DNA of 64,000 nt, from the NCBI RefSeq assembly GCF_018687715.1, contig NC_056760.1:36532001-36596000 (forward strand), given 5' to 3'. The DNA is from Carya illinoinensis. Lineage: Eukaryota > Streptophyta > Magnoliopsida > Fagales > Juglandaceae. The notes under the pieces are model-generated. The model was given only the letters and a program-made list of their open reading frames with translations, searched no databases and was not told where the DNA came from. The translations under genes and the position numbers were made by a program. Position 1 is the first letter of the stretch, and each line of letters starts with the position of its first letter. This document shows positions 24,842 to 36,500 of the stretch, piece after piece.

Positions 24842-26329
24842 CTTGTGTTATTCCTTCCAAATTGTAAATTGCAGGGCATGCCATTAGTCAAGCCCCACAA
24901 AAAATTAAAAGAATAATCAAGAAAGATGTAAACTATTGCCAAGAAAGATAAAAGAGGAATCAAGAAAGATGTAAACTAATACCTGAAAATATTAGTGGCA
25001 GACTTGTGTTATTCCTTCAACTCCAGCTCTTTACCTGGATCCCTAGAAAAACATGTTTGTTATGTTGATAAGTAACTTCAAAAAGATGTAAACTATTGCC
25101 AATGTCCATCACTTCTAATTGTAATTTATTTGGCATATAGTGGCCCTATGCTTGAAGGGGTGTGCTTTTATATAATATTATTTTTGCATGTAATAACGGC
25201 CACCAATGAGAGATTGCATGACATATATCAACCATAAACGATTCTTAAGATGTTGAGGCCAGGCAAGGGATCTGTTGTTGTTTTCAGTTATTTCAAAATT
25301 AGCTAAATGTTACTTTATTTTCTGTCACTGCCTAAATCTCACTAACATCTCCTTGTACATGCTAGAAAATGTGAAATTCCAAGAAGCCATTACTCTAGCT
25401 GATGATCTGGCTGAAACTTGTTGATTCCATGGAGGGAATTGTGAAGAGCAATCAACAAGTACACATCACTTCTTTTTCAAAGAAGATACAGGGTTTGGGT
25501 ATCTTGCTTCTCTTAAGATATATTGCATTTTTTTTATAAAGGATTTCCGGCAAGCCTCTTTATAAATATGTGGTTGCGTCAACACAAATCAATAACAATA
25601 AGTATTTGCAATCACCTGACTAGTCATTTTATTTATAAATGCCAGGTTGGACTTGGAGAGAGAGACGTTATCAAGAATGTGATAATGATTACCCCACATG
25701 ACGTAGTTGTGATGAAGTTGTTCTATCCAACCTACAATGCCCGGGTGCACTTGGTCTAGATAACATTTTTAAATATAAAAGAGCAGGACATTGTGCACTA
25801 TCTAAATGAATGTTAAGATTGGCTTCTAATGTTTAGAAGCAACAATGTGTACTAAATATTTAGTAGTTTGTAAGTTGTAGGTTCTTCGTTCCATTTGGTC
25901 CACTCCCAATGTATAGCCCATAACTACATTGATGTGAATTCTCAACTAGGATTAGATGAATGAATGTGTTTGATATTTCATATTATTAGCAAGAAATGGT
26001 GCTTTTTTAAATTGATCCACCATATTCATCAGTGCATATAAGGGAAGTTCTAAGATTTTCTATTATGTTTACTAATTTATAAGTACAGAATATTGGATTT
26101 TGGATATTTGTGGTCGTTTCACGTAGGTGAAAAAGTATTAAAAATTCATAAATTAGGTTTAAGGTATTAAACTAAAATTATTTTATTATTTCATCAGGGT
26201 CTTTGGGTATATAAATAATTAGGTATGTTCAAGTTACTCACTAAATTGGACATTTAGTGCATTTAGTGATTTAAATAATAATAATTTAGTTGACTGTGTA
26301 TAAAATGCACTTTCAGACTCCTAGCATCT
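24842..26329. other. Intergenic, nothing recognised
   Basis: AT-rich sequence with a short direct duplication of AATCAAGAAAGATGTAAACTA (24915 and 24958). The frame at 25523-25759 has no recognisable domain. Confidence 0.55.
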
Positions 26330-27115
26330 TCAGTCGAAGCGTAGAAAAAATGGAAAAAAAATGTATTTGCAGCAATTTTTTATCGCTGTAAATACCCCAA
26401 GGAAATTATTTTCCAAGCATTGCAAATGAGAAGAAAATTGCTGCAATTAATCAATTGCAGCGATTTATTAACGTTGCAAAACCTCTAAAGCAACGTTAAT
26501 ATGGCGCTACAAACACTATTAAAGAATGAAAGAAGCAATTTGTTGCTTTTGATATGATTGATTTGCAGCGCTTACGAAGTATTTGCAGCGATTTTTTGAC
26601 CTTGCAAAAAACTTAAAGCAACAAATCAAGAAAATTGTTGCTTTTGAAAATAGTCATTTGCAGCGTTTTTTTTGTTTTTGCAGCGATAGAGTGGCGTTGT
26701 CAAAAGTATTAAAAGCAGCAGAAGATTTAATTGTTGCTATAGAATATAACTTATTGCAACATTTTTAACACATTGGAAAAAATGGTAAATGCAACGAAAG
26801 CAAACTAAAGTTGCATTTACTAGCATTCTTTTGCGGCGAAATTTGAAGTAATTGCAAGGAGTTTTAAAGCTGCAATTGCTCTTTTGCAACGCTTAAACAT
26901 GTCTTTCTACATGTCGTTTCCAACGTTAAACTTTGTTATATACAGCGATGTAAAAACGCTGCAAAAGGTGGTTTTTGCAGCGTTTTTAAAATTACGTTGC
27001 AATTGATCAAAAAAGAAAATATTATACCGTCGACCATGCAAGAGAGGTAAAAACGCTGTAATTGAGCTATTGCAACGTTTTAAGGCAACATTTGCAAGGG
27101 TTTGAGGCCTCAAGA
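26330..27115. repeat. Array of interspersed TTGCAGCG / CGCTGCAA words, CACTA-like
   Basis: Over about 785 bases the words TTGCAGCGATTTT, TTGCAACGTT and their reverse complements recur many times, separated by AT-rich spacers. The 5' edge (AGCGTAGAAAAAATGG ... TATTTGCAGCAATTTTTTATCGCTGTAAATACCCC) resembles the subterminal region of small plant CACTA derivatives, but canonical CACTACAAG ends are not preserved. Probably a non-autonomous transposon remnant; it could also be a foldback-like element. Confidence 0.5.
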
Positions 27116-28303
27116 CTCTCTTTTATAGACATTAGAGGATACATGAAATTAGGGAATGACATTACATGAATCAAGAGGATACATGAACACGAAAAATTGA
27201 AAAATTGAAATACATGAATGGGTCAGAATTCTAAAGATCATCCATCAAATATATAGAATGTATTTTACTACATTCATATATATATATAAAACTTCTCGAA
27301 TAGTATCAAAATCAATTGAAACTTCTTTGAATTTTCCCGGAAAACTAAAAATGGTTATTATTTAAAGATTTGAGACTATCACAAAAATCATGTTACATTT
27401 CCAAATGGTTTATAATATTTTTTAACCATGAAAATTATTATCTCAGGTACATCTTTTAATATGAAAACTGTTATTATATATAGAAGTATAATATGATCCA
27501 TTAATACCAGCTCTATAATTAAAAACAAAATTTTATATAAAAATTTATGCTAACCCCAACAACAACAAAAAAAACAAAAAAACAAAAACAAAAAACTATT
27601 TTCAAGTGACAACCAAACACTAAAAATTCAGTTGTTTTCTTACAAAGAATTTTACTGAAAACAATATCCATAACATAAATGTTAGAATAATGCTACTATG
27701 CCCCCTCATTTTAACCACTCATGCATTCAATTTTTGTTTTTTTTTTTTTTTTTTTTTTTTGCTTACTAATTAAGGTTACTGATTAAGGAAGTGACTATTA
27801 GTATATTGATATTTTTTTTATTATTTTTTTAAAATTTTAAAACATGTTTAAAAAATGTTTGAAATAAAAAGTAAAAGAAAAGACAAATATAATTTGCACT
27901 AGAGGGCACACCAAGTGGACAAATTGAGAGGGCATAGTAGCACTACACTTTTCCCAGATTCATCCGAGTTCCTGTCCAAGTTTGAAACCTGAGTTCCGGA
28001 CTAGGTATACCTAAATACTCGGTCTGGAACTCTGGGTGAACAGTGCTAGGAATATTCACTCATTTGAAAGTTTGTAAATGGAATGGGTAGGTGAGAATAT
28101 ACATTTCTTTTGTTTTCCCCTCAAAGACTCAATTGTTCATGCCATGAAACACACATCAAGACACCTCTTCACCTTATTGCTATTTAGCTCTATGTTAAAC
28201 ATTGTAACTTACGTTTCATCGAATGAGAAATTGTGAAATTTCATTTCATGGAACATTTGCTATATCTGTTGGGTGTCCTTTTTCACTACTGTGTGTGTTT
28301 TGA
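27116..28303. other. Intergenic, nothing recognised
   Basis: AT-rich DNA with an A/C-rich run (27555-27600) and a poly-T run (27735-27760). A stretch around 27690-27950 has MITE-like character (ATGCCCCCTCATTTT near 27698 and GAGGGCATAGTAGCA near 27929, partly inverted), but the ends are not clear enough to call. Confidence 0.45.
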
Positions 28304-28688
28304 TAATGGAGTGCAAAAGTTAATTGCTAAAATCACCAAGGACATTAAAATGACTAAGATGAAAAATAAATAGAAGACATTGAAAAGAATTGGTGAATTC
28401 CATGACATGGTTAAGGAAGTTTTAAGTACATGTGACAAGTTGAAACTGATATATTTTTGTGAGTTTATTTTTTATTACAAGGATTTATATTTGTTTACAT
28501 AATGCTGAGGATTTTCGTGAGTTATGGCAAAGTGAAAATATCTTAGAGTAGAAATCCTATTTATATCGAGATTTTCTATTGGTTCCATAGTTGAATTTTG
28601 CAAATGGCTCTTTTGTAGTCGTAATTCACATAAGTTGGATATCATTCCAATTCATATTAAACTGTAATGATTTCGGTGGATAAAGATC
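28304..28688. repeat. Dispersed duplication, shorter copy
   Basis: The same sequence is at 46585-47440. Shared stretches include AGTTAATTGCTAAAAT, GAAAAATAAATAGAAGACAT, GAAAAGAATTGGTGAAT, CATGACATGGTTAAGGAAG, ATTACAAGGATTTATATTTG, AGAGTAGAAA and AGTTGGATA-CATTCCAATTC. This copy lacks several hundred internal bases of the other and is cut off on its right by a CACTA-like start. The source gene or element is not identified. Confidence 0.8.
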
Positions 28689-29065
28689 CACTACAAGAAA
28701 AACTACCAAAATAATGTCAAAAATTGGCGAAAATGACTTATTTCGGCGATTTGCTGTCTCTAGGATGTATCCACTAATGTCAAGCTAAGTAAAAGATATT
28801 TTTGGCGATTTAACGAATAGCTATAAAGAATTGTCTATTTTTATCGTTGGAAAACTTGCCAAAATGCCGCAACCAGATGGAATAGCATGGTTAATTGTCC
28901 ATGTTAGATTATTTATGGTGACTTTTCGTTGCGGGAAAAGTATTCCAGCAATAAAAAACTCGTCACGTGTAATCCAACACGGCTAATGGGGATATTTCCG
29001 GTGCTTTAAACAAGTCAGAAAAGGATATTTGCGCCTATTATTTCTTGCCAAAAATTGCAGTAGGT
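28689..29065. mobile_element. CACTA-like transposon left end
   Basis: CACTACAAGAAAAACT at 28689 matches the canonical plant CACTA terminus. The following bases repeat GGCGAAAA/GGCGATTT words (28726, 28745, 28803), as in CACTA subterminal arrays. No matching right end is present, so the right boundary given is an estimate near TATTTCTTGCC. Confidence 0.55.
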
Positions 29066-29122
29066 GCCATACGCCTGCATGTTGCAAAAAATGAACTATT
29101 ATGAGAATTAAAGAGACAATGC

Positions 29123-29345
29123 ACTATATGTTCAAAGGGGATTTCCAAACCAGTGGAAAAGTCAAGTTCTAATAGAAATCCAAATTGATGCTCATTACTA
29201 GTCTCCTTTGCATTTCTTTTCAAGCTCATTAGTAGAAGAAAGTCAAGGCTATAAACACAAGCTCCCAATTTTCAAAACACAACAAAAGAAGAGAAGATCC
29301 AAATAATGCACACCATGCGATACCTATAGGTTCTAGCTCTATCAA
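29123..29345 (-). repeat. Inverted duplication, left arm
   Basis: The reverse complement of this segment matches 32065-32276 at roughly 85 percent by eye. Shared stretches include GCATTATTTGGATCTTCTC, TTGGGAGCTTGTGTTTAT, GCATCAATTTGGATTTCTAT and GGTTTGGAAATCC. The arms are about 2.7 kb apart and point in opposite directions. Both contain a short open stretch encoding LFGSSLLLLC and WELVFIAL; I do not recognise the peptide family. Confidence 0.85.
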
Positions 29346-30650
29346 CAAAAATAGGTTCTGCATGCAAGCAAGAAAAGGGCAATAAACAAGAAAGAAAATG
29401 TCAAAATTCAAAATGAAAAGAAGATAAGAGGACTTGCGATACAGATAGCCTCTTTTACGAGGATGAATTCAGAAGAACATCAAACCAGAAAATTCAAATA
29501 AGTCAGTAAAGGAAATTATATGGTCAGAATCAAAACTGATTACACCAAAAGGAAACAAATTTTACATTAATAATGACGCTCATGGAGCAAATGATTTTGG
29601 CCCATCTTCTTAGCACCAAATTATATAAAGTGATAGCTACTACTATTGTTTCAATTAGTCAAAATACATCTATACTACATGTAGTTCACAAGAAAGAGAA
29701 AATACAAGCAGCCTGCATCCCAATGCCGACAACGGAAAATCTCTTATGACATTTTCACACATCCCTGCCCCCTTATAGCTAAAAACTTTGGGCTTAAAAA
29801 AAATTGCACTAAACAGAATACATAATACTGGAACTACAGTTGGTTGAATTTTCTTCATATCCTGAAATGTAACTGATACAAATTGTCTCAATGCACTATG
29901 ATCTTGGTTATTGATTGGCATCTCAATAGATAGCATTAAATGCATTAAAACCCAACCAAGAGAAGCTATACTTTAAGTACAAGTAGGGATGAGAGGCAAG
30001 CTCAGAGACATGTCAGTACTAAGATGAAATTACCCAGAATAAGCTCTGATATGTGGCAGAGTTACAAGGAAATTATGAGACTTTCCTCCATAAAAAAATT
30101 ATGAAGACACAAAAAAATAAACCAAGTATATGTAAATACAACATCTTCTCAATTCTCACAAATCCATAGAGTAACATGGCCAACAAAATACTTGAATCAG
30201 ATGTAACATACATGGCAGCCAACATCTTCCATTTGTAGAGGCAAGCTTGAGTTTCCAGCGGGAGGACTTTATCGTCAGAGATAACTAACTTTTGCCTGGT
30301 GTCTTCCTGCAGTGGAGAAGGCAACTAAGATACAAGCCTGTAAAGGTTCGAGTAAACTACAAACTTTGTTACAAAGGAAAAAAGGTATCTTCAATAATAC
30401 CAGTTTGGAGCTCAATGTATCCACTAGCGAACTACATATATATATCAGTCCCTTTCTTTTCACTTGGTATAAAAAATCTGTCACACCTTGAATCATGTCG
30501 TGTCTTGTGCTACTTGTATAGTAACAAAGTTTGAAAGATTTTGAAATAATAGAATAACAGTGACTGAAAACATGCCTCCTATATGTCATGAAAATATAAC
30601 ACATAGCTACATGCGAAAAAAAAATATTACTTTTTTTATATGCTAGTCAC

Positions 30651-30681
<31 letters not shown>

Positions 30682-30920
30682 ACCTTGTATGTGATGCTAA
30701 GCTCCCTTTCTCTTGCTTTCCACTGATATCTATCAATATAGTGACCTTGTATGTCATGATGCTACACTGGAGGATGCAAAAAGGTAATGCTAGATATGGA
30801 CTTTCTTCCCTTTGGCTTTATAGAGATGATGTCTATTGTAATGCGGCCTGAATTGTTTTTGAATGTCTTTGTCATTTCAGTATCAGTTGCAATGTCTTAA
30901 TCTAATTATTATTTGGCAGC
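29346..30920. other. Intergenic, nothing recognised
   Basis: No supported gene. Short frames on both strands (29670-29945, 30073-30324, 30275-30604) have no domain features. An (AT)n run lies near 30650-30680. Confidence 0.5.
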
Positions 30921-31445
30921 ACTTCTTTGCATCTTTTCTGTGATCCAGTGACGAAGCTTCCAAGCTGATAAATGATGGATCGTTTAATCATAGTAATGGT
31001 GTCAAAGGAGCTACAAAACAGCAGGTGTTGAATGATAACTTTGTTTATTATGGTGACTAACATGAATTTTTAATTTTTTTTCTGCATCAGCTGCTGCCCC
31101 ATTTCTCCGATGAGCAGGCGTTTTTAAGTTTGGAAGAAATTTCCATAACAAAGGTACTATCAGTTGTTTTTTTATTCTATATTTTGTTTCACTTATTAAA
31201 TCTAAATCCTTAATTATAACTCTTTGCAGATGCCTTCACAATGGGTAGTGTGCATTGTGAGGTTAACTGATTTTAGCAATGAGGTTTTACAAACAGATCT
31301 AGACATCAGAAGTTGCTTTATGAAGTTTTTTAGCATCTTAAATATACAAGGGAGGGTTTGGCATCTGATTCACTTCAAGAACGGCTGGATTTATTTGGAT
31401 ACAACAAACCTGAGAAGAAAAAGATTAGAAAAGCAATATTTTGGG
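30921..31445 (+). pseudogene. Exon-like relics ending in an H+-ATPase N-terminal fragment
   Basis: Bases 31352-31423 translate to EGLASDSLQERLDLFGYNKP followed by a Glu/Lys run. This matches the start of the cation-ATPase N-terminal domain of plant plasma-membrane P-type H+-ATPases, proton pumps with the pattern EGL-x-ER-x-FG-NKLEEKK. Nothing of the transmembrane or phosphorylation domains follows, so this is a fragment. Upstream open pieces with splice-like edges, such as 31088-31155 ending AACAAAG|GTAC and 31229 onward after TTTGCAG, may be unrelated exon relics; I do not recognise them. Not functional as it stands. Confidence 0.5.
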
Positions 31446-32064
31446 TTTTAATCATTCCCCTCAATTTTTATTTTCCATTATTTCTTTCTCCGTCTCCTTC
31501 ATTGATTGGTTCTTCTTCTCTTCCATCCTGTTATAGGAAAGCAAGCTACTGAACCTATGACCTGAAAAAAATTAATTAGCAAATATTTTATATTTCTTAG
31601 AACATGCTTATTATATTTTTTGGGTTTTAATTATAGAATATTTGACTAATATTATTTTTCTGTTGCATGTAGATCTACATTTCGGCTGGCAGAGAATCTT
31701 TACTCAATGTAAGCCAAACTCCTAACTCACCCATGGCTCTTGCTTTTACATGTTAATTTTGTTGCACCCCTTCCCCATGGGGTTAGGAATGTTAGTACTT
31801 CCATTACTTTACTTCACCTCAGGTGTGAAGAAATGCCATAATTCTTATTAAACTAGTTTTCTTAATGTATCATATGTTACAAAACCAATGTCCTTTATAT
31901 AGTCATAACAGAAGGAAGCAAATCCTAAATATTGTGTAGGATTCTTATTAAAGCATGGTGAAGTCAAGGTCTCTAAAACACCCTATATATGCACTGGTCA
32001 TTATTTTACTTTTGTATCTATTTCGTAATCATATACATGTTTTCTCACCTCTTTGGTTTCACTT
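31446..32064. other. Intergenic, nothing recognised
   Basis: AT-rich sequence with no coding signal, between the ATPase relic and the right arm of the inverted duplication. Confidence 0.5.
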
Positions 32065-32276
32065 TCAGCTCGAACTTACTGGTATTGCAAGGTTTGCATT
32101 ATTTGGATCTTCTCTTCTTTTGTTGTGTTTGGAAGATTGGGAGCTTGTGTTTATTGCCTTGACTTTACACTAATGAGCTAAAAAAGAAAGCAAATTAAAC
32201 TAGTAATGAACATCAATTTGGATTTCTATTATAACTTGACTTTTCCAGTGGTTTGGAAATCCACCATGAACATGTG
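32065..32276 (+). repeat. Inverted duplication, right arm
   Basis: Partner of 29123-29345 in opposite orientation. The match fades after GGTTTGGAAATCC, near 32262-32276. Confidence 0.85.
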
Positions 32277-33103
32277 TGGTTGTTACACAGTATTTTTATA
32301 TTTTTATAACCCAGGTGACAAAAGGTTTTGAGGATAAGTAGGCGAGAATGTTGTCCAGGAAGGTGAATTTGAGTTGGGTTGATATTTGGAAAATACATCA
32401 GATTTATCTACAAGATCAATAACTAAAGCTTTCATAATCCTTTAAATATATTTTCTGTAAAAATGAGGTTTCGGAAAAACATCAAGCCAGGCCCATCTTA
32501 TAATTAAAAACACAAACCAATTCTTAACATAAAAACTATAGGCCCAACACGAGTTAAATCCATGGGCTTTAATGGCAATCTTGTAAATATATCCAAAAGC
32601 ATGCATTTTCTGAAACCTGAAAAACCTAAATAGAATCAGAGCAACTTAAATCCATGGTGAGGCTGAGTGGAGGATTGCTGTCGGGGGAAAGAATCCAAAA
32701 ATTCAAAATTAAGAAAAGATTTGCGGAAAGGCACGGCAAAAGAAAAAGGATACCCGCTGCAAACAAACAAATAAACCTGAGTCACGGCAAAAGAAAAGAA
32801 AGAAAAATAAACCAGTGGCTGTGGGTCATGGGGGTTACATGGCGACTTCATGAGATCGTATGAAGCAGATAAGAATCTCCTAAACCTTGTTATTTTATTT
32901 TATTTACTTTCTTTTTAATATATCTTACTTTCATATATCAGACGAAATGCGCGTTCTTTTAATTTCTATTTGTATTGATAAAATTGGGTTGATATTTGAG
33001 AAAAGTCTCCACTTCCATCGAAGTCTTTGACGGGTTGGGTCAATGCGGAATTCTTTTCTTGTCGACAAGTGATCGATCAAAACTAAAAAGTAAACACCAA
33101 ACA

Positions 33104-33541
33104 TGATAGGCCGAGACGTTCTGAGAGAGGCCATAAGCCGAATCCCAAGTATTTGGGATGAGCAGCAGGGAACGGGTGGGACCTCTGCATGGTGCATGCA
33201 ACGTAGGAAGAGAGAGAACGTGCAGGAGGGGACTGGGTCTTGGCCGTTCTACGTGCAGAAAGAAGTGGTTGCAAGTTTTACGCAGTGTTGCGAGTTTTAC
33301 GTTGTTTCATTTCAGTTTATTGAGTACTCTGTTTCATACTCTGTTTTACGTGAACTAAGTCCATTTTGTTGGTTGTTATTTTTCCTTGTATTTCGGGTTG
33401 TTTGTTCATGGCTTGTTTATTTAAACAAACCGTACTATCGTAAAGCATTATCAAGTATTTTCAGTAAAAGTTGTGGTTTATTCTCAACCGAAGAGAATTG
33501 TTTCTTTATTGTCGGCATTTGTAAATTGTTGGGACCTATCA
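33104..33541 (+). repeat. 5' LTR of Reina-like element
   Basis: 438 bases with TG...CA ends extended to the 7-base inverted pair TGATAGG/CCTATCA. A TATTTAAA stretch near 33417-33424 is a candidate TATA box for the element's own transcript. Confidence 0.95.
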
Positions 33542-33542
33542 T

Positions 33543-33554
33543 TGGCATCAGAGC
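33543..33554 (+). promoter_or_regulatory. Primer binding site, iMet type with one mismatch
   Basis: TGGCATCAGAGC follows the LTR by one base. It differs from the usual TGGTATCAGAGC by one transition, which still allows a G-U pair with the tRNA. Confidence 0.85.
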
Positions 33555-33563
33555 AGGTTCATA

Positions 33564-36500
33564 ATGGGGACGAACAAGGAGCGTATTGAGCACTTGGAGT
33601 TTGGACTGGGTACCGTTCAAGAAGGACTACAGCGGATGGAGGAAGCTCTCAATCGCATATCGGGTATGCTGATCGTAAACCAGGAAAACCCCAACCACGG
33701 CAACCCACATCGAGACGGCCACGATGGGGGTCGACAGATCGTTTCTTCGAAAACGGCGAAGCTGGAATTTCCACGATTTTCGGGGGATGATCCAACCGAA
33801 TGGTTCAACAGGGTGCACCAGTTTTTCGAATACCAAGGCACGGCAGAAATTCAGAAGGTTTCCATGGCAGCATACCATTTGGAAGGAGAAGCCAACCAAT
33901 GGTGGCAGTGGATTCGTAGAACATTTCGAGATGAAGGACGTGAGCTTTCATGGGAACGATTCGAGGAAGAACTCTGGGCTCGTTTCGGACCATCGGAGTG
34001 TGAGGACTTCGACGAAGCGCTTTCCCGTGTTAAACAACTGGGGACTTTGAGGGACTACCAACGTGAATTTGAAAAACTCGGAAATCGGGTCCAAGGGTGG
34101 ACTCAGAAGGCATTAGTAGGCACTTTCATGGGCGGGTTGAAGGCAGAAATAGCGGATGGCATTCGAATGTTTAAACCGCAGTCACTTAAAGAGGCCATTA
34201 ATTTAGCACGGATGAGGGATGATCAACTGGCACGGCAAAGGAGGTTCATGCGGTTACCACCTGCACGAGCTCCATTAGCTCTTCCGCAAGCCACCCGTAT
34301 AGCTCCTGCTGTACCTGCAGTACCTGCTGGACCCGTTAAACGTTTATCGTGGGAAGAAATGCAGAGAAAGAGGGCACAAGGCCTCTGTTTCAACTGCAAT
34401 GAGCGGTTTACAGCAGGTCACCGATGTCAGAAGCCGCAGCTGTTACTCTTGGAAGGCCATATGGGTAATATGACATGTGAAGACATTACTAATCAAACAC
34501 TAGAAGATGACCACGGAGAAGATACGGTAGAAGTACAAGAACTCGAACCTGAACCGGAGATCACCTTGCACGCCTTAACGGGATGGACAGCACCAAAAAC
34601 CATGCGTGTAACAGCGAAAATGGGTCCCCACGAGGTAATGGTCTTGATCGACAGCGGATCAACCCATAACTTTATCAGCAACCGCCTTGCAAGCATGCTC
34701 AGATTACCTGTAGTACCTACTGAGACCTTCCCTGTCCGAGTAGCCAATGGAGACAAACTCACATGTCAGGGGCGTTACGACAAGGTACGGGTGGACTTAC
34801 AGGGCACCAAATTTTACCTTACCCTTTTCTCTCTACCTTTATCAGGTCTTGATCTGGTCCTCGGGGTTCAGTGGCTTGAAATGTTGGGATCTGTGGTATG
34901 TAACTGGAAACAGTTAACCATGGATTTTATTTGGGAAAATAAAAATCGGAGATTGCAAGGGGTGGACGTGCAAACCATTCAGGCGGCTTCACCAGCAGAA
35001 CTTACGAAGGAGTTCCGTCAAGGGCATGCGATCTTTGCTGTGTGTTTTCAATCGACCTTGGAACCGGCACCAGCCGATGCACCCACTGGCGACAAACAAC
35101 AGAGTATGCAAGAGCTGTTAAAAGAATACGAAGATGTATTCCAGGAGCCCTCCGGTTTACCACCTGCACGTGACGTGGACCATTGCATTACGTTAAAAGA
35201 GGGAACCGAGCCCATTAACGTACGTCCATACAGGTATGCCCACTTCCAGAAAGCCGAAATCGAGAAGCAAGTTCAAGAAATGCTGGATTCTGGGCTCATT
35301 CGTCCGAGCACCAGTCCTTTCTCGTCACCGGTACTGCTAGTAAGAAAAAAAGACGGGAGTTGGCGATTTTGTACCGATTACCGATCACTTAACGTCGCCA
35401 CTGTTAAGGACCGTTTTCCCATTCCAACAGTTGACGATATGCTAGAAGAATTATACGGCGCCACTTACTTCACCAAATTTGATCTAAGAGCCGGCTATCA
35501 TCAAGTAAGATTGAATCCTCCCGATGTTATCAAAACTGCATTTCGCACTCATAATGGCCATTACGAATATCTCGTAATGCCTTTTGGCCTTTGTAACGCG
35601 CCTTCGACATTTCAGGCCATTATGAATTCAATATTCCGTCCCTTCCTTCGAAAGTTCATCTTAGTTTTTTTTGATGATATTCTCGTATATAGTCCCACTT
35701 GGAATGACCATTTGGTACATGTTAGACAAACATTGAACATCTTGCGGCAACACCGATTTTTTGCCAAAGCAAGCAAATGTGCGTTTGGTCAGCAAGAACT
35801 GGAATACTTGGGGCACGTCGTCACCCACCAAGGAGTGAAGGTTGATAGCAGTAAAATTGCAGCCATGGTCGCATGGCCATCCCCCACTAATATTTCTGAG
35901 TTACGTGGTTTTTTAGGCTTGACAGGATATTATCGGAAGTTTGTTCAAAACTATGGCATCATCGCACGGCCCTTGACCAACTTGCTCAAAAAGGGACAAT
36001 TTTGCTGGAGTGAGGAAGCCGACGCAGCTTTTCTGGCTCTCAAACATGCTATGACCACGACTCCGACGTTAGCAATGCCTAATTTCAATGAGTCCTTCAC
36101 CATAGAAACGGATGCATCTGGAGAGGGAATTGGCGCAGTATTATCACAACAAGGCAGGCCGATAGCTTTTATGAGTCGAGCTTTGGGGGTTACAAAAAAA
36201 TCTTGGTCCACTTACGCCAAAGAAATGCTTGCAATTGTAGAGGCCATACGCCTATGGCGACCTTATCTCCTGGGAAAAAAATTCTTCATCCTCACAGATC
36301 AGCGTAGCTTGAAATTTTTCTTAGAGCAACGCGTGGCTACTCCAGAACAGCAAAAATGGGTGATCAAGTTAATGGGTTATGACTACGAGATTGTCTACAG
36401 GCCAGGCCGCGAAAATTCAGCAGCAGATGCCCTCTCACGCAAGCCGGACAGCCCAGTTCTCCACCATATTCATGTGCCGGCCATACCTGTATGGGAGGAG

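Noticed and set aside
27690..27960. Possible MITE with CCCCTC...GAGGG ends
   Set aside because: Ends are not inverted over more than a few bases and no target duplication was found.
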